A stretch of 64,000 nt of DNA from positions 23,236,156 to 23,300,155 of the forward strand of contig NC_059348.1 of assembly GCF_019703515.2 (NCBI RefSeq), written 5' to 3'. The position numbers and the translations under genes were made by a program. Source of the stretch: Myxocyprinus asiaticus. Lineage: Eukaryota; Chordata; Actinopteri; Cypriniformes; Catostomidae. Numbering within the stretch: the first letter of the stretch is position 1; each line of letters opens with the position of its first letter. The notes under the pieces were generated by a model. That model searched no databases. It saw only the letters and a list, made by a program, of their open reading frames with translations, and was not told the DNA's origin. This document shows positions 53,935 through 59,910 of this stretch, in pieces.

Positions 53935-56900
53935 TTATTTATATTTCAAGGGGGTCAGCAGAATTAAACATTTCTCTAATTGGACAACGTTAATAGCCAA
54001 ACAGCCATTTAGTCATTGTTTTAGTAAACTCACATTCAGATCTGGCTCCATTCTGGTATGAAATGCCTACTTTTCATGTTCAAATCAAATCCAGATTTTG
54101 ATTAACTGAAGTCAGGCCCTACATTTTTTTTCTCCATTTAATATCCTGCTTCACTCAGAAATGTTATGTGCATTAAACATAAAATAATTAAAATGGTTTG
54201 CATATTGACTTTAATGCATACTTAATATGATCCTGAGAACTCTGGACAGTCTATTTCAGCTGTGGACAGAAAGAGGGAGAAGTAGAGGATAAAGAGCCAG
54301 TTACCTGCAGTGACCTGAATCCACCCTTCAGCCACACATAATAGCGGAAGAAACAGAGTGGCGAGAGACCAAGAAAGAGGGTGTGTGAGAAGAGAGAGAC
54401 GATAACAAGCAGCAGTAAACATGTTAGCAATCAACAGAAAAAGCAAGCATCACACAGTTAAACTAACATGCACAGTTAAGAAAAGGCCAAGAATAACAGT
54501 GATAGCAAAGCCAAGATCAGTGACAGTAGGAACAGAGTGCTCAAAGAGGTCAATGTGGAAAGGATGAGACTCAAACAGCTAATAAAAACACATTCATCCT
54601 CTGACAATGGTACAGAATTCATGAAAATGCCTGCCATAGGAGGCAAATAGATATAAGTAGGGATGTCCCGATGCCATTTTTTTGAGAATGAGTACGGGTA
54701 ATGAGTATGGGATACTTCATTTTTGGTACAATTTATTTTCTAAACTCCATATCAACAGTTTATTTCAATTTTATCATCAAAATGGTGTTTAGATAAATGG
54801 ATTCATTAAAACCTTAATTAAAATATAAAAATTAATTTCCAACATAATATTGTATTATTTTTTTAATCTAATGAAGTGCTTATATACAGAACCTCACAGC
54901 ACAAACCAAAATAAAACATTGGGGTTATATTTTGTCGAATAAAGTGCTGTATAACAGAGCATCACAGATGTTAGATACTGCTTAAGTATAATACTAAATT
55001 TATTATTATTAATAATATTATTAGTAGTAGTAGTATTACAGTGAATATTACATAAATTTACAGTAGTGATATATTTCTGTCATACTTTTTTCCTATAAAT
55101 TGAGCTTTTATTCTGATGGAGCTTTTATTTTGAAGTGTTTGTGTTGTTTTGACCAAGGAGCTCTGACATTATGATGGCAATTTCCCACTCTGGAAAAGCC
55201 GGTTGCTACGTGATTAAGTGATTATTAAACTGCAAAAGGCTGCTATTTAATTAAATATGTACAGTGTATGTGCCTCACTCTACAATGTGAATTTGCACTC
55301 TGTTTACTGTCATCTGCTACAGACAGAGCAATGCTCATGACGGTGTTTTCCCTGTATGAGCTTTGAAGGAGCCTTAAAAAGGTATGAGCAGTTGGCGTCA
55401 GCACAACACTGTCTCCACACATTCACAAGTGCTCACGTTTGAATTACATGTAAACTATATATTTGTCTAATTAAATTGAAGCTTTTGCAGTTAAACAATC
55501 TCAATAGGACATAGTGATTTTAATTTGTGGGCTGAATAATGACAATGACATTTGTATGTCAGATGGTATCGGTTTTTGGGATCGGAGCATTTTTACAAGT
55601 ACGAGTACCAGAATTTGAGCACTGTATCGGACCCAATACCAGTATCAGTATCAGGACATCCCTAATAAGTCAGGGTCCAAAAATTAACACATGGTACATG
55701 TCAAATGATAAAAACTGATGGCAGTTGGGACATAATGTTGTTAGGAACATAATTCACTGACTGTACAATACAAATTGTAAGAAAAGTCTCACAACAGCAA
55801 TTAAAATTCAAATCCGCATCTAACAACCTTTAGTGGAAAAATTAACATCAGAAGTTTATCTAGAGCCATCTTTACACTGCAAAGGTGGCACAGAAGCAGC
55901 ATCTGAAATGGCATTTAGGTTTAGGTATTTACACAGACTGTTAAATGCTGCTCAGAGCAGGCATAAAAGCATTTACACAGCAATTGCATTTGCATCAATG
56001 TAATGAGCTTAATGTTTTGAATATAAAATTATAATATAGAAATGTGAAATTAATGAAAATTTGAAATGTTACTTTTGAATATGAACTTAGACTGCCTTTT
56101 GCATCTTTACACAGCAGGGCTCCAGACAGCGACTAAATGGTTGCATTTTGCAATCATTTGTCCTAATGGTGCAATTAAATTGCAAGAGGTCACATTGGTG
56201 CGACAGCAAAGTTGGCTGACTCTGATTATGCGCAATCGTTTTTTGTTGCGTATGAGAAATATCAAACAGCAAATATTCCAAAAGTAAAACAAGTCTACCC
56301 GGACCAGTCATTGCGGCTGAATGGACAGATCAGCGCAGAGCACGTGTGTTTACACGTGGAACAGTCTCACAGCTGCGCAGATCATCATAGACTGCATTCC
56401 AAACGGCATAAATCACCCTCAGAAGGGAACATTGAAGGGAGAACAATCATGATAGCCATGCTGCAAGATTGCTTCAAACTGAATTTCCAATAAAAATGAC
56501 TTAAAGTGAGTTCCAAATGATCCTTATTTTTGAGCCTCACACCTTTCAGCCTTTCAAAGCTCTCACAGTGGATGGTACAGTCTTAGAAGAGAATAGGGCA
56601 TAGGGATGATCACTTCAGAATGGAACGCACCCATATACAGCGCTGCGAGAAGCGAGGGCTGGGTCGCGGATTCTGCATTGATTATTTAAAACCTCTAGTA
56701 TTTGTCTTCAGATGACTGTATTTTTAATCAGTAAGATCCTGATGAAAGGAAACCATGAAAGAATTTCCATCTCATTCCCCTGTCAGAGTATTTTAATTTA
56801 GCCCAGCATTAAAAAAAAGCTGTATATGTTTTTACAGGTTCCATTTGTAAAATCAGTAAATTTACAACATTTCAATATCAATGCTTTACTGTCAAGTGGG

Positions 56901-58164
56901 CATTTCAATGGGACAAATGTGAACTATTGGAAATGTACTTATTTTTAATATTATTTGTTTTCGTAAACAAATAATACACATTTTCAATTTACTCACTCTC
57001 ACGCATTAAGGTGTGGAATGAAAAAAAAACATTTAGTCTCACTCAAATGGACCCAAAAGTAGTCCACACAGCTTATGAGCCATATTACAAACCTTCTAAA
57101 AGGTATACAATAGGTTTTGGTGAGAATCCTAAAATTGAATTGATTGTTCTTGACATTAACTGCCACTGTATAAAGATGACGGACCAGGATGTTCATTTTA
57201 AAATATTCCTTTTGTTTTCAGTATAAAAAAAGTAATTGGGGTTTGCAACGAAATAAAGGGGTGAAAATTATAACAGAATTTACACTTTTGGGTGAACTAT
57301 TTCTTTGTCACCAAAGTGAAAATCTGAACAACAAAGCTACAATGTGTCTCCATTTTTTTGTGATGGGTGCAGTTTCATCAAGAGACAGCGAGTGGCTCAT
57401 CTATAACAAGAGGCTGCTTGAACTAATGACTGTTTGACACAGAAGCACAATGAAAAAAACACACACAAAAAAAAAAAAACAGCCAAATTAATTTATAAAA
57501 CTAAATATTTTAAGGAAAATATAAAAATACAGTTTCATGGCCAGTAAGAAAAATTTATGATCGGTAAATTCTAAATTGATCTGCCATAGGCAGGTGTAAC
57601 CAAATTAATTTTGGACCCTGCTTACATTATTCTATTTCTTTTTTTTTTTTTACAAACAGAGGTCCTCTTTATTCAAGCAGGCTTCAGTTTATGAAAGTTG
57701 GTAGTACCTGTTGGTGTAAAGCACGAGGCCCTGGGGCAAACTGGGAGGAGAGTAAAAAGTCAAAGATCAGATGCAAAGAGGAGAAAGACTCTGCGACACA
57801 TGCACTGTGTTTCTCAAACGCGAGCAGGAATTAGACGGGACACCTAGCGACACCTTTGCTGATAGTGAGAAGTTTCAAGTGAGAACGACAGCAGGGCTTG
57901 AGGAGTGTGTACCTGTCTGGGTTGCGGAGCAGTGTTCATTTGTGGAGTTGGGCCAGGAAAGACAACAGTGGGAGGCTGGCCTGGGGGATAGGGCGCCTGC
58001 AGAAGACATGAAAACAATGACAGTGTTAGAGACAACTTGGACAATTCTGGTTATGCTGATCAGAGTAATCGTCTCCTATTGGCTCTCACCTGTGTCAGTC
58101 CTGGCGATTGGGCGGGGTGGGGAACAGCAGGGGGTCCTGTTATAGGCTGAGGTGGTTTATTCAT
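22649..58164 (-). CDS. eif4g1: eif4g1, eukaryotic translation initiation factor 4 gamma 1 (complete coding span)
   Basis: eIF4GI is the cytoplasmic scaffold of the eIF4F cap-binding complex, bridging PABP, eIF4E, eIF4A, eIF3 and MNK kinase. I assembled 31 coding exons on - that keep phase throughout (4950 nt, 1649 residues; human about 1600). Landmarks, numbered in that model: start [16 protein letters not shown]-binding stretch around 211-245 ([26 protein letters not shown]); eIF4E-binding Y-x4-L-L motif (YDREFLL) at about 648-654; MIF4G domain about 770-1000 ([20 protein letters not shown]); Arg/Ser/Asp-rich linker about 1180-1266; MA3 about 1280-1430; W2 about 1480-1649, ending [12 protein letters not shown]. 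All introns used are GT-AG. Introns host three SNORD66-like snoRNAs. An extra cassette exon is predicted at 48281-48391. Which fish eif4g1 duplicate this is cannot be told here. Confidence 0.96.
22834..24663 (-). other. eif4g1 last intron
   Basis: Contains (TA)n near 23177-23196 and a non-coding repeat starting GTGCTTTCACACTTGGTTC (about 23468) with a related TGCTTTCACAAC segment near 24239. No additional exon seen. Confidence 0.5.
24664..24804 (-). CDS. eif4g1: eif4g1 exon 29, W2
   Basis: Acceptor TGTAAAG, donor GCCA|GTGAGT. Reads [40 protein letters not shown], the W2 (MNK-binding) region. Confidence 0.96.
24908..24989 (-). CDS. eif4g1: eif4g1 exon 28, W2
   Basis: Acceptor TTCAAAG, donor ATAT|GTGAGT. 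Reads [27 protein letters not shown]; human has [20 protein letters not shown]. Confidence 0.95.
25119..25253 (-). CDS. eif4g1: eif4g1 exon 27
   Basis: Acceptor ATTTGCAG, donor AGAG|GTGAGT. Encodes [32 protein letters not shown] and RINDWVE, entry to the W2 domain. Confidence 0.96.
25529..25627 (-). CDS. eif4g1: eif4g1 exon 26
   Basis: Acceptor AATATAG, donor GAAG|GTACTA. Reads [33 protein letters not shown]; human has WREAGLSWKEFLPEGQD. Confidence 0.95.
25713..25794 (-). CDS. eif4g1: eif4g1 exon 25
   Basis: Acceptor TTCACAG, donor ACTA|GTGAGT. Reads [20 protein letters not shown] then LNILCKGL, end of MA3. Confidence 0.95.
25930..26055 (-). CDS. eif4g1: eif4g1 exon 24, MA3
   Basis: Acceptor CACTCTAG, donor TCAG|GTTAGA. 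Encodes [40 protein letters not shown]. Human has [20 protein letters not shown]. Confidence 0.97.
26321..26776. mobile_element. MITE with GGGTGCTTCTCAA ends nested in an older repeat
   Basis: Left GGTGCTTCTCAATCAGAAGG, right (inverted) TGGGTGCTTCTCAAATGGAA. It interrupts a repeat whose uninterrupted relatives lie near 3425-3600 and, inverted, near 42110-42260. Holds an A run and no gene. Confidence 0.65.
27101..27180 (-). ncRNA. SNORD66-like box C/D snoRNA, copy C (diverged guide)
   Basis: Intronic, 69 nt after the exon 23 donor. Terminal TGTT/AACA stem, CTGATGA (box C), CTGA (D'), AATGATGG (C') and CTGA (box D) all in place. The guide is CGTTTCTGGACCA, two changes from copy B, which weakens the predicted 18S pairing near the methylation site. 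Confidence 0.75.
27250..27422 (-). CDS. eif4g1: eif4g1 exon 23, MA3
   Basis: Acceptor GTCTATAG, donor AAGGG|GTAAGT. Encodes [40 protein letters not shown] and [15 protein letters not shown]. Residues 1310-1367. Confidence 0.96.
27571..28360. mobile_element. large palindromic MITE with nearly perfect 290-bp arms
   Basis: Arm 27571 to about 27860 and arm about 28070-28360 are inverted copies, for example CAAATGAATGGACACCAATT at 27713 and AATTGGTGTCCATTCATTTG at 28194. The loop of about 200 bp is CpG-rich (GTCGCGTGACATCGTCACGT). Outer ends belong to the TTCACCCAAAAATGAAAATT family. Confidence 0.85.
28357..28756. mobile_element. MITE with TTTAAAGGTGCAC ends
   Basis: Left end TTTAAAGGTGCACAGT, right end ACTGAGTGCACCTTTAAA, about 400 bp, non-coding. 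Abuts the palindrome at 27571-28360. Confidence 0.65.
29043..29120 (-). ncRNA. snord66: SNORD66-like box C/D snoRNA, copy B (best conserved)
   Basis: Intronic, 58 nt after the exon 22 donor. Reads in order: GCTCC stem, CTGATGA (box C), guide GTGCCACGTGTCTGGGCCA, CTGA (box D'), GCTGATGG (C'), CTGA (box D), GGAGC stem. Human SNORD66 lies in an EIF4G1 intron and shares the GTGCCACGTGTCTGGGCCA guide as I remember it. The guide can pair over 12 bp (one G-U) with GGCCCGGACACG of 18S rRNA, pointing to ribose methylation of a C in that stretch. Confidence 0.85.
29179..29306 (-). CDS. eif4g1: eif4g1 exon 22, start of MA3
   Basis: Acceptor TTTCTCAG, donor GAAG|GTATGG. A Pro run ([20 protein letters not shown]) then [19 protein letters not shown], the first helix of MA3. 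Confidence 0.95.
29430..29689 (-). CDS. eif4g1: eif4g1 exon 21, Arg/Asp/Ser-rich linker
   Basis: Acceptor CTACACAG, donor ACTG|GTGAGT. Charged linker between MIF4G and MA3 with [20 protein letters not shown] and [17 protein letters not shown], as in human ATKRSFSKEVEERS. Residues about 1180-1266. Confidence 0.94.
29827..29938 (-). CDS. eif4g1: eif4g1 exon 20
   Basis: Acceptor CTGTTGCAG, donor AAAG|GTAAGA. Encodes [20 protein letters not shown] through SDRRVPQR; human has [16 protein letters not shown]. Confidence 0.95.
30303..30411 (-). CDS. eif4g1: eif4g1 exon 19
   Basis: Acceptor CACTGCAG, donor CAAG|GTGAGT. Encodes [20 protein letters not shown] and [16 protein letters not shown]; human has GKGSSGGSGAKPSD. 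Confidence 0.95.
30577..30846 (-). CDS. eif4g1: eif4g1 exon 18
   Basis: Acceptor TCACACAG, donor AAAG|GTAAAG. Reads [20 protein letters not shown], a Gly/Arg run ([15 protein letters not shown]), then [20 protein letters not shown]. Residues 1017-1106. Confidence 0.96.
31377..33500. mobile_element. hAT-like non-autonomous element with 8-bp duplication
   Basis: Ends TAGGCATGGGCA and TGCACACCCCTA (inverted). Flanks GTGAGAAC and GTGAAAAC differ at one of eight positions, as expected for a hAT target duplication. It shares internal blocks with the element at 39031 (TTTCTAGCAAGTCAG; AAGGCGGGACTTCCTTTCTA). No transposase frame. Holds a SINE at about 32984-33175. Confidence 0.8.
32984..33175 (+). 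mobile_element. tRNA-derived SINE, GGATAAAAGCGTCTGCC tail
   Basis: The head has a tRNA-like B box (AGTTCAATCCCC); the tail is CTTTGGATAAAAGCGTCTGC followed by CAAATGCATAAATGTAAA. A second copy lies at 59911-60097. Confidence 0.75.
33600..33704 (-). CDS. eif4g1: eif4g1 exon 17, end of MIF4G
   Basis: Acceptor TGTGTGCAG, donor ACAG|GTAACG. Encodes [35 protein letters not shown], almost identical to human. Confidence 0.97.
34197..34433 (-). CDS. eif4g1: eif4g1 exon 16
   Basis: Acceptor ACCATAG, donor CAAG|GTACAG. Encodes [38 protein letters not shown], the catalytically important eIF4A-contacting part of MIF4G, through [12 protein letters not shown]. Residues 903-981. Confidence 0.97.
34523..34669 (-). 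CDS. eif4g1: eif4g1 exon 15
   Basis: Acceptor CTTTCAG, donor GAG|GTAACA. Reads [40 protein letters not shown] then LDAATE, MIF4G middle. Residues 854-902. Confidence 0.97.
34803..34819. repeat. G homopolymer run
   Basis: About 17 consecutive G on + (C on the eif4g1 sense strand), 26 bp from snoRNA copy A. Confidence 0.85.
34845..34920 (-). ncRNA. SNORD66-like box C/D snoRNA, copy A (degenerate C box)
   Basis: Intronic between exons 14 and 15, starting only 22 nt after the donor. The GCTC/GAGC terminal stem, internal CTGA (box D'), GTGATGG (C') and terminal CTGA (box D) are in place. The C box is weak (ACTGATC). The guide stretch before D' is ATGTCTGGGCCA, with one mismatch to the presumed 18S target. 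Paralogues are at 29043 and 27101. Confidence 0.6.
34943..35347 (-). CDS. eif4g1: eif4g1 exon 14, start of MIF4G
   Basis: A 405-nt exon, donor ATGGGG|GTGAGT. Encodes [60 protein letters not shown] and ANMCRCLMG: the first HEAT repeats of the MIF4G domain that bind eIF4A. Residues 719-853. Confidence 0.97.
35692..35808 (-). CDS. eif4g1: eif4g1 exon 13
   Basis: Acceptor CACTACAG, donor CCG|GTCAGT. Reads [31 protein letters not shown] and GGGRGP, as in human around [15 protein letters not shown]. Confidence 0.94.
35908..36041 (-). CDS. eif4g1: eif4g1 exon 12, eIF4E-binding motif
   Basis: Acceptor CCTCACAG, donor CAAG|GTGAAG. Reads [20 protein letters not shown] then [20 protein letters not shown]. 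The YDREFLL sequence is the canonical eIF4E-binding motif. Confidence 0.97.
36719..37230. mobile_element. palindromic MITE with 30-bp inner hairpin
   Basis: The outer left end is the AGTTCACCCC family. The centre holds TTTCAAGCTCGATTACACTT and its inverse AAGTGTAATCGAGCTTGAAA within 100 bp. The same core occurs at 63000-63090. Lies in the intron between exons 11 and 12. Confidence 0.7.
37391..37574 (-). CDS. eif4g1: eif4g1 exon 11
   Basis: Acceptor CTTTTTCAG, donor GAAG|GTTAGA. Pro/Glu-rich, then [20 protein letters not shown] and ELKYQYKE, matching human [20 protein letters not shown] and KYEYKS. Confidence 0.94.
37715..37803 (-). CDS. eif4g1: eif4g1 exon 10
   Basis: Acceptor CTCCATAG, donor AGAG|GTTTGT. 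Encodes [20 protein letters not shown] and [10 protein letters not shown]; human has [20 protein letters not shown]. Confidence 0.95.
37900..38715 (-). CDS. eif4g1: eif4g1 exon 9, long low-complexity exon
   Basis: An 816-nt exon rich in Pro, Ser, Glu and Val, presumably disordered, between the PABP- and eIF4E-binding regions. Acceptor TATCCTCAG, donor CAAG|GTGGGG. Its residues (about 272-544) show little conserved order apart from motifs like LLNGLPQ (human LLNGAPS). Confidence 0.92.
39031..41338. mobile_element. hAT-like element, 8-bp duplication, inserted in a repeat
   Basis: Ends TAGGTATGGTGCA and TGCACATCCCTA (inverted, imperfect). Flanks TATGATAT and TACGATAT match 7 of 8. Shares blocks with 31377-33500. 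Contains a SINE at 40789-41215. No intact transposase. Confidence 0.8.
40789..41215 (+). mobile_element. tRNA-derived SINE (CCTGGGTAGCTCAG family), copy 1
   Basis: tRNA-like A box GGGTAGCTCAGCGAG and B box GTTCGAATCCC (40843-40853), then a conserved body about 350 bp long ending near GAATTGGG and an A run. Copies also at 51199 and, inverted, at 46592. Confidence 0.85.
42306..42384 (-). CDS. eif4g1: eif4g1 exon 8
   Basis: Acceptor GTTCTCAG, donor TCTG|GTGAGT. Reads [20 protein letters not shown] then ASVIRS, comparable to human [20 protein letters not shown]. The phase (0-1) fits both neighbours. Confidence 0.85.
42783..43255. repeat. dispersed repeat, uninterrupted copy
   Basis: Starts GGGGTGGTAACTGGTGATAC and contains ACGATATATTGCGATATTTC. 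High identity to 38969-39030 plus 41339-41955. Confidence 0.7.
43430..44105 (+). mobile_element. L2/CR1-type LINE 3' remnant
   Basis: Around 43525-43640 the frame reads WNQLPE then [15 protein letters not shown] before a stop, the typical end of an L2-like ORF2. It is followed by a 3' UTR with GTAAAGCACTTTGAATTGCC. Strongly 5'-truncated. Confidence 0.7.
43757..43935. repeat. imperfect tandem repeat (GGTTAT...GGAAGGTTAACA)
   Basis: Three imperfect units share GGTTATCCTCTGTTTAATCA and GGAAGGTTAACAACAG motifs. The unit is roughly 50-60 bp with one shortened middle copy. Confidence 0.65.
44396..44425. repeat. (CA)n microsatellite
   Basis: An ACACAC run beside ATACAT repeats, immediately before the hAT-like element. 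Confidence 0.8.
44449..45625. mobile_element. hAT-like non-autonomous element (TAGTGTTGTCAC ends)
   Basis: Left TAGTGTTGTCACAGTACC, right GGTACTTTTGACAACACTA, with CGATACC-type subterminal repeats. A LINE tail lies inside (44955-45165). Shares interior (TCATCATCAAAATG) with 54658-55664. Target duplication unclear. Confidence 0.65.
44955..45165 (+). mobile_element. L2/CR1-type LINE 3' remnant
   Basis: Reads [16 protein letters not shown], as at an L2-like ORF2 end, then GAGCACTTTGGTCAACTCTG and ATGCTATATAAATA, a typical LINE 3' tail. Confidence 0.65.
45631..46299. mobile_element. Tc1-like foldback element with shortened left arm
   Basis: Left CACCGATCAGCCACAACA, right TGTTGTGGCTGATCGGTG, inserted 5 bp past the hAT-like element. 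The right arm encodes [20 protein letters not shown] and [31 protein letters not shown]. The left arm lacks the outer 150 bp present in the copy at 7974. Confidence 0.85.
46304..46345. repeat. (AC)n microsatellite
   Basis: A run of ACACAC directly beyond the Tc1-like element. Confidence 0.8.
46592..46923 (-). mobile_element. tRNA-derived SINE, copy 3 (diverged)
   Basis: Inverted copy: on -, GGGCCTGGGTAGCTCAGCGA starts the tRNA part and GGGAATTGGGCATTCC ends the body. More diverged than copies 1 and 2. Confidence 0.75.
47381..47467 (-). CDS. eif4g1: eif4g1 exon 7, PABP-binding segment
   Basis: Acceptor CCTCACAG, donor CACAG|GTTTGT. Encodes [20 protein letters not shown] then GRTTSTPPQ, near-identical to the region of human eIF4GI that binds poly(A)-binding protein. 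Residues 217-245. Confidence 0.96.
47541..47689 (-). CDS. eif4g1: eif4g1 exon 6
   Basis: Acceptor TGGTCTAG, donor CAG|GTGGGT. Encodes [34 protein letters not shown] and VRRERKQ, corresponding to human VLMNQPPQIAPKRERK. The Met residues match the position where a short human isoform starts. Residues 167-216. Confidence 0.93.
48281..48391 (-). CDS. eif4g1: predicted eif4g1 Gly/Arg-rich cassette exon
   Basis: A 111-nt exon candidate between a strong pyrimidine tract with TTCAG and a CCTG|GTGAGT donor. It is 1-1 in phase, exactly what the flanking exons at 52952 and 47689 need. It reads [34 protein letters not shown] and RYP, joining GTY on one side and AAYYPATQQ on the other. An internal acceptor (GGCAG, exon top 48376) would give 96 nt in the same frame. 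The G-rich part fits a G-quadruplex pattern on the transcribed sense. No open competing explanation was found, but no transcript is available. Confidence 0.55.
51199..51596 (+). mobile_element. tRNA-derived SINE, copy 2
   Basis: GGCCTGGGTAGCTCAGTGGT gives a clear A box. The body closely matches copy 1 (GGCGTGAAGCCTCCACA; CAACTGAGATTCGTCCTCCG). Confidence 0.85.
52214..52799. mobile_element. MITE with GTTTACACGACAACG ends
   Basis: Left GGTACGTTTACACGACAACG and right CGTTGTCATGTAAACGGCCC are inverted. About 590 bp, non-coding, CpG-bearing. Confidence 0.65.
52952..53051 (-). CDS. eif4g1: eif4g1 exon 5
   Basis: Acceptor CATTGTAG, donor TATG|GTAAGA. Reads [32 protein letters not shown]; human has GFYPGASPTEFGTY. 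Ends in phase 1. Confidence 0.92.
53179..53364 (-). CDS. eif4g1: eif4g1 exon 4
   Basis: Acceptor CCATCAG (or three bases later), donor CAG|GTAAAC. Encodes [19 protein letters not shown] sequence through [14 protein letters not shown] and HGHGQ; human has GSQVMMIPSQISYP. Residues 72-133. Confidence 0.9.
53853..53930. repeat. (TA)39 microsatellite
   Basis: About 78 bp of uninterrupted AT dinucleotides preceded by 13 A. Confidence 0.95.
54305..54325 (-). CDS. eif4g1: eif4g1 21-nt microexon (GGFRSLQ)
   Basis: Acceptor GGCTGAAG, donor CAG|GTAACT, 21 nt, phase 0 at both ends, encoding GGFRSLQ. A long pyrimidine-rich tract lies 20-80 nt upstream. The position, after the PRQ segment and before the YYTNRP exon, matches a neuron-enriched microexon that I recall from mammalian EIF4G1. 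Residues 65-71 when included. Confidence 0.75.
54658..55664. mobile_element. hAT-like non-autonomous element (TAGGGATGTCCCGATG ends)
   Basis: Left TAGGGATGTCCCGATGCC, right AGTATCAGGACATCCCTA. Flanking TATAAGT and AATAAGT may be a target duplication. The interior is related to 44449-45625. Confidence 0.65.
57708..57740 (-). CDS. eif4g1: eif4g1 small exon 3 (33 nt)
   Basis: Acceptor CTCCTCCCAG, donor CAG|GTACTA, phase 0 at both ends, encoding [12 protein letters not shown] do not recall this segment in human eIF4GI, so it may be fish-specific or alternative. Residues 54-64. Confidence 0.7.
57913..57996 (-). CDS. eif4g1: eif4g1 exon 2
   Basis: Acceptor TTCTGCAG, donor CAG|GTACAC. 28 codons: [20 protein letters not shown] then NTAPQPRQ; human has [20 protein letters not shown]. 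Residues 26-53. Confidence 0.92.
58090..58164 (-). CDS. eif4g1: eif4g1 exon 1 (start codon)
   Basis: ATG at 58162-58164, context CAGGAAATGA. Reads [20 protein letters not shown] then PGLTQ|GTGAGAG. Human begins [20 protein letters not shown], which supports the start. Residues 1-25. Confidence 0.9.
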
Positions 58165-58181
58165 TTCCTGTGGTTCTGCAT
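58161..58181 (-). promoter_or_regulatory. possible 6-codon uORF overlapping the eif4g1 start
   Basis: ATG at 58179-58181 reads M-Q-N-H-R-K-stop, and its TGA overlaps the main start as ATGA. It is relevant only if this part is included in the 5' leader; the nearest acceptor upstream (GGCAGGCAG) would include it. Confidence 0.45.
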
Positions 58182-59910
58182 CAGGGGGCCTCACACCTGC
58201 CTGCCAAACTAGTGAGTCAGCAGAACATGCATCTATGAGAAATAATGGCTTTCAACCATACAGGAGCTTATACAGCAGCATTGGCAAGACTAGCATATTT
58301 TTTTTAAAAGCCTCCCGATGCCAACTTTTCAAAAAGAAACATATTTTTGACAACATGCAATCATGTGCAATTCAAATACTTTATGAATAATAAATACCTG
58401 AAAGGCATACCTCTAAATTAGTATTCTGAATTTTCCCTCAGATGAGTCCTTGTGTAGTGTGTTCTCTTCCAAGTTATACTGGGAAAAATAAGAGAAAATA
58501 TACATACATTATAAACTGTAAACTTAACTGCAATTTGACAAGAAAGAGTGATGCACCAATTTATCCAGTAATCAACCGCCAATGGTTTAAAAACATCTGA
58601 TGGTGAAAAAGGGCATGATGCCAGTCCATAGTGCTTTAGATACAAACATTGAACAAAATATCTTTGGTGGTAACCTAGTCATTTACATGTTTCACCGAGT
58701 GTAAACCTTTCAAAACGAGCTTGATTTACTTTAAAGATGAGTTGTTAAAGCTAAAGCTGCTTCAACAACAAAAACCTAAAAGAGACCAAGTTTCATCCTT
58801 GACTAAAGCCAACAACTCGCTCGGCAACACAAGCATTCGAAAGCACACCATGATTCAAACCGGCTGGCATAGTATTAAGAAGCTATTATTCAGAGAGTGA
58901 TGGAGTTTATTGTGGTAGTTGATCTGTGGTGGACACTATTCTCTCATTATTTACTCACCCTCATGATATCCCAGGTGTGTATGACTTTCTTCACATTTGA
59001 AGAAAAATAGAATATCTTAGCTCAGTAGGTCCTTAAAATGCAAGTTAATGGAGATTTCTCTTTTGAAGCTCCAAGAATCACAGACAGTCAGCATAAACTT
59101 CATCCATACGACATCAGCAGTTAAATGTCTTCTAAAACGACATGACTGCTTTTGCCGCAAAAAAAGATTTATACTTATTTTAACTCTAAATCATGCTTTC
59201 GGTGAGCAGCGGTACGCACGTGACATTTGAAAACGCAAGAACTGACACACTTATATAAATATCTTATATGTTGCTTCTCAAGTAAATGTATCTTGTTTTA
59301 AGGATTTTTAGACAATTTTAAATGGAAAACAAGACAAAAACACTTGATAACAATAGGATTTTTTGCAGTGAATTTATTTACTGAACTTAAAGTTTAAAAA
59401 CCCTTTAATTCAGTGAATGTCATTTAGAGATATTTTTAAAGGATGATTTTTTCCTTTATTGTTAGCAAGCATGTTTATTACAACCATTTAAGTCGGGCAC
59501 AAGCTTAATAATCTGTTAAGAGCCAATGATTAATCGTTGCAATAATCGCCGAATAATCGTTAATCAATTATCAAAATAAACGTTGGTTGCAGCCCTACTT
59601 CCAATGTATTATTTGTAATATACTGTTGTAGCTGTTATAATTCACTGCCAAGAATGCAGCCCATGACTATCATCTGTCTGCTTGGATGTGGCCGTTCTGC
59701 ATTTTGTTTTGTTCATCGTACTGCAATGTGAAATTACAATAAACATGGCTGAAGATGCTCAGTTAACAGGTAGGCCTATTCTACTAAAATAACTTTAGTC
59801 ATAATTTTGACTAAATGCAAGCATAGCTAGGGAGGATTGGCAGAACCGGTGCCCCATTTCTTTTTGTTCTATACTTTTTGCACTTCATCATGCAGTAAAC
59901 ACTGAGAGTG

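Larger units (their letters stand above)
53053..57707 (-). other. eif4g1 introns around exon 4 and the microexon
   Basis: Apart from exon 4 and the microexon, the region holds a TA microsatellite, a hAT-like element and unique AT-rich sequence. Confidence 0.5.

Noticed and set aside
57771..58145. 124-residue + strand frame
   Set aside because: Antisense to eif4g1 exons 1 and 2, with no independent support.
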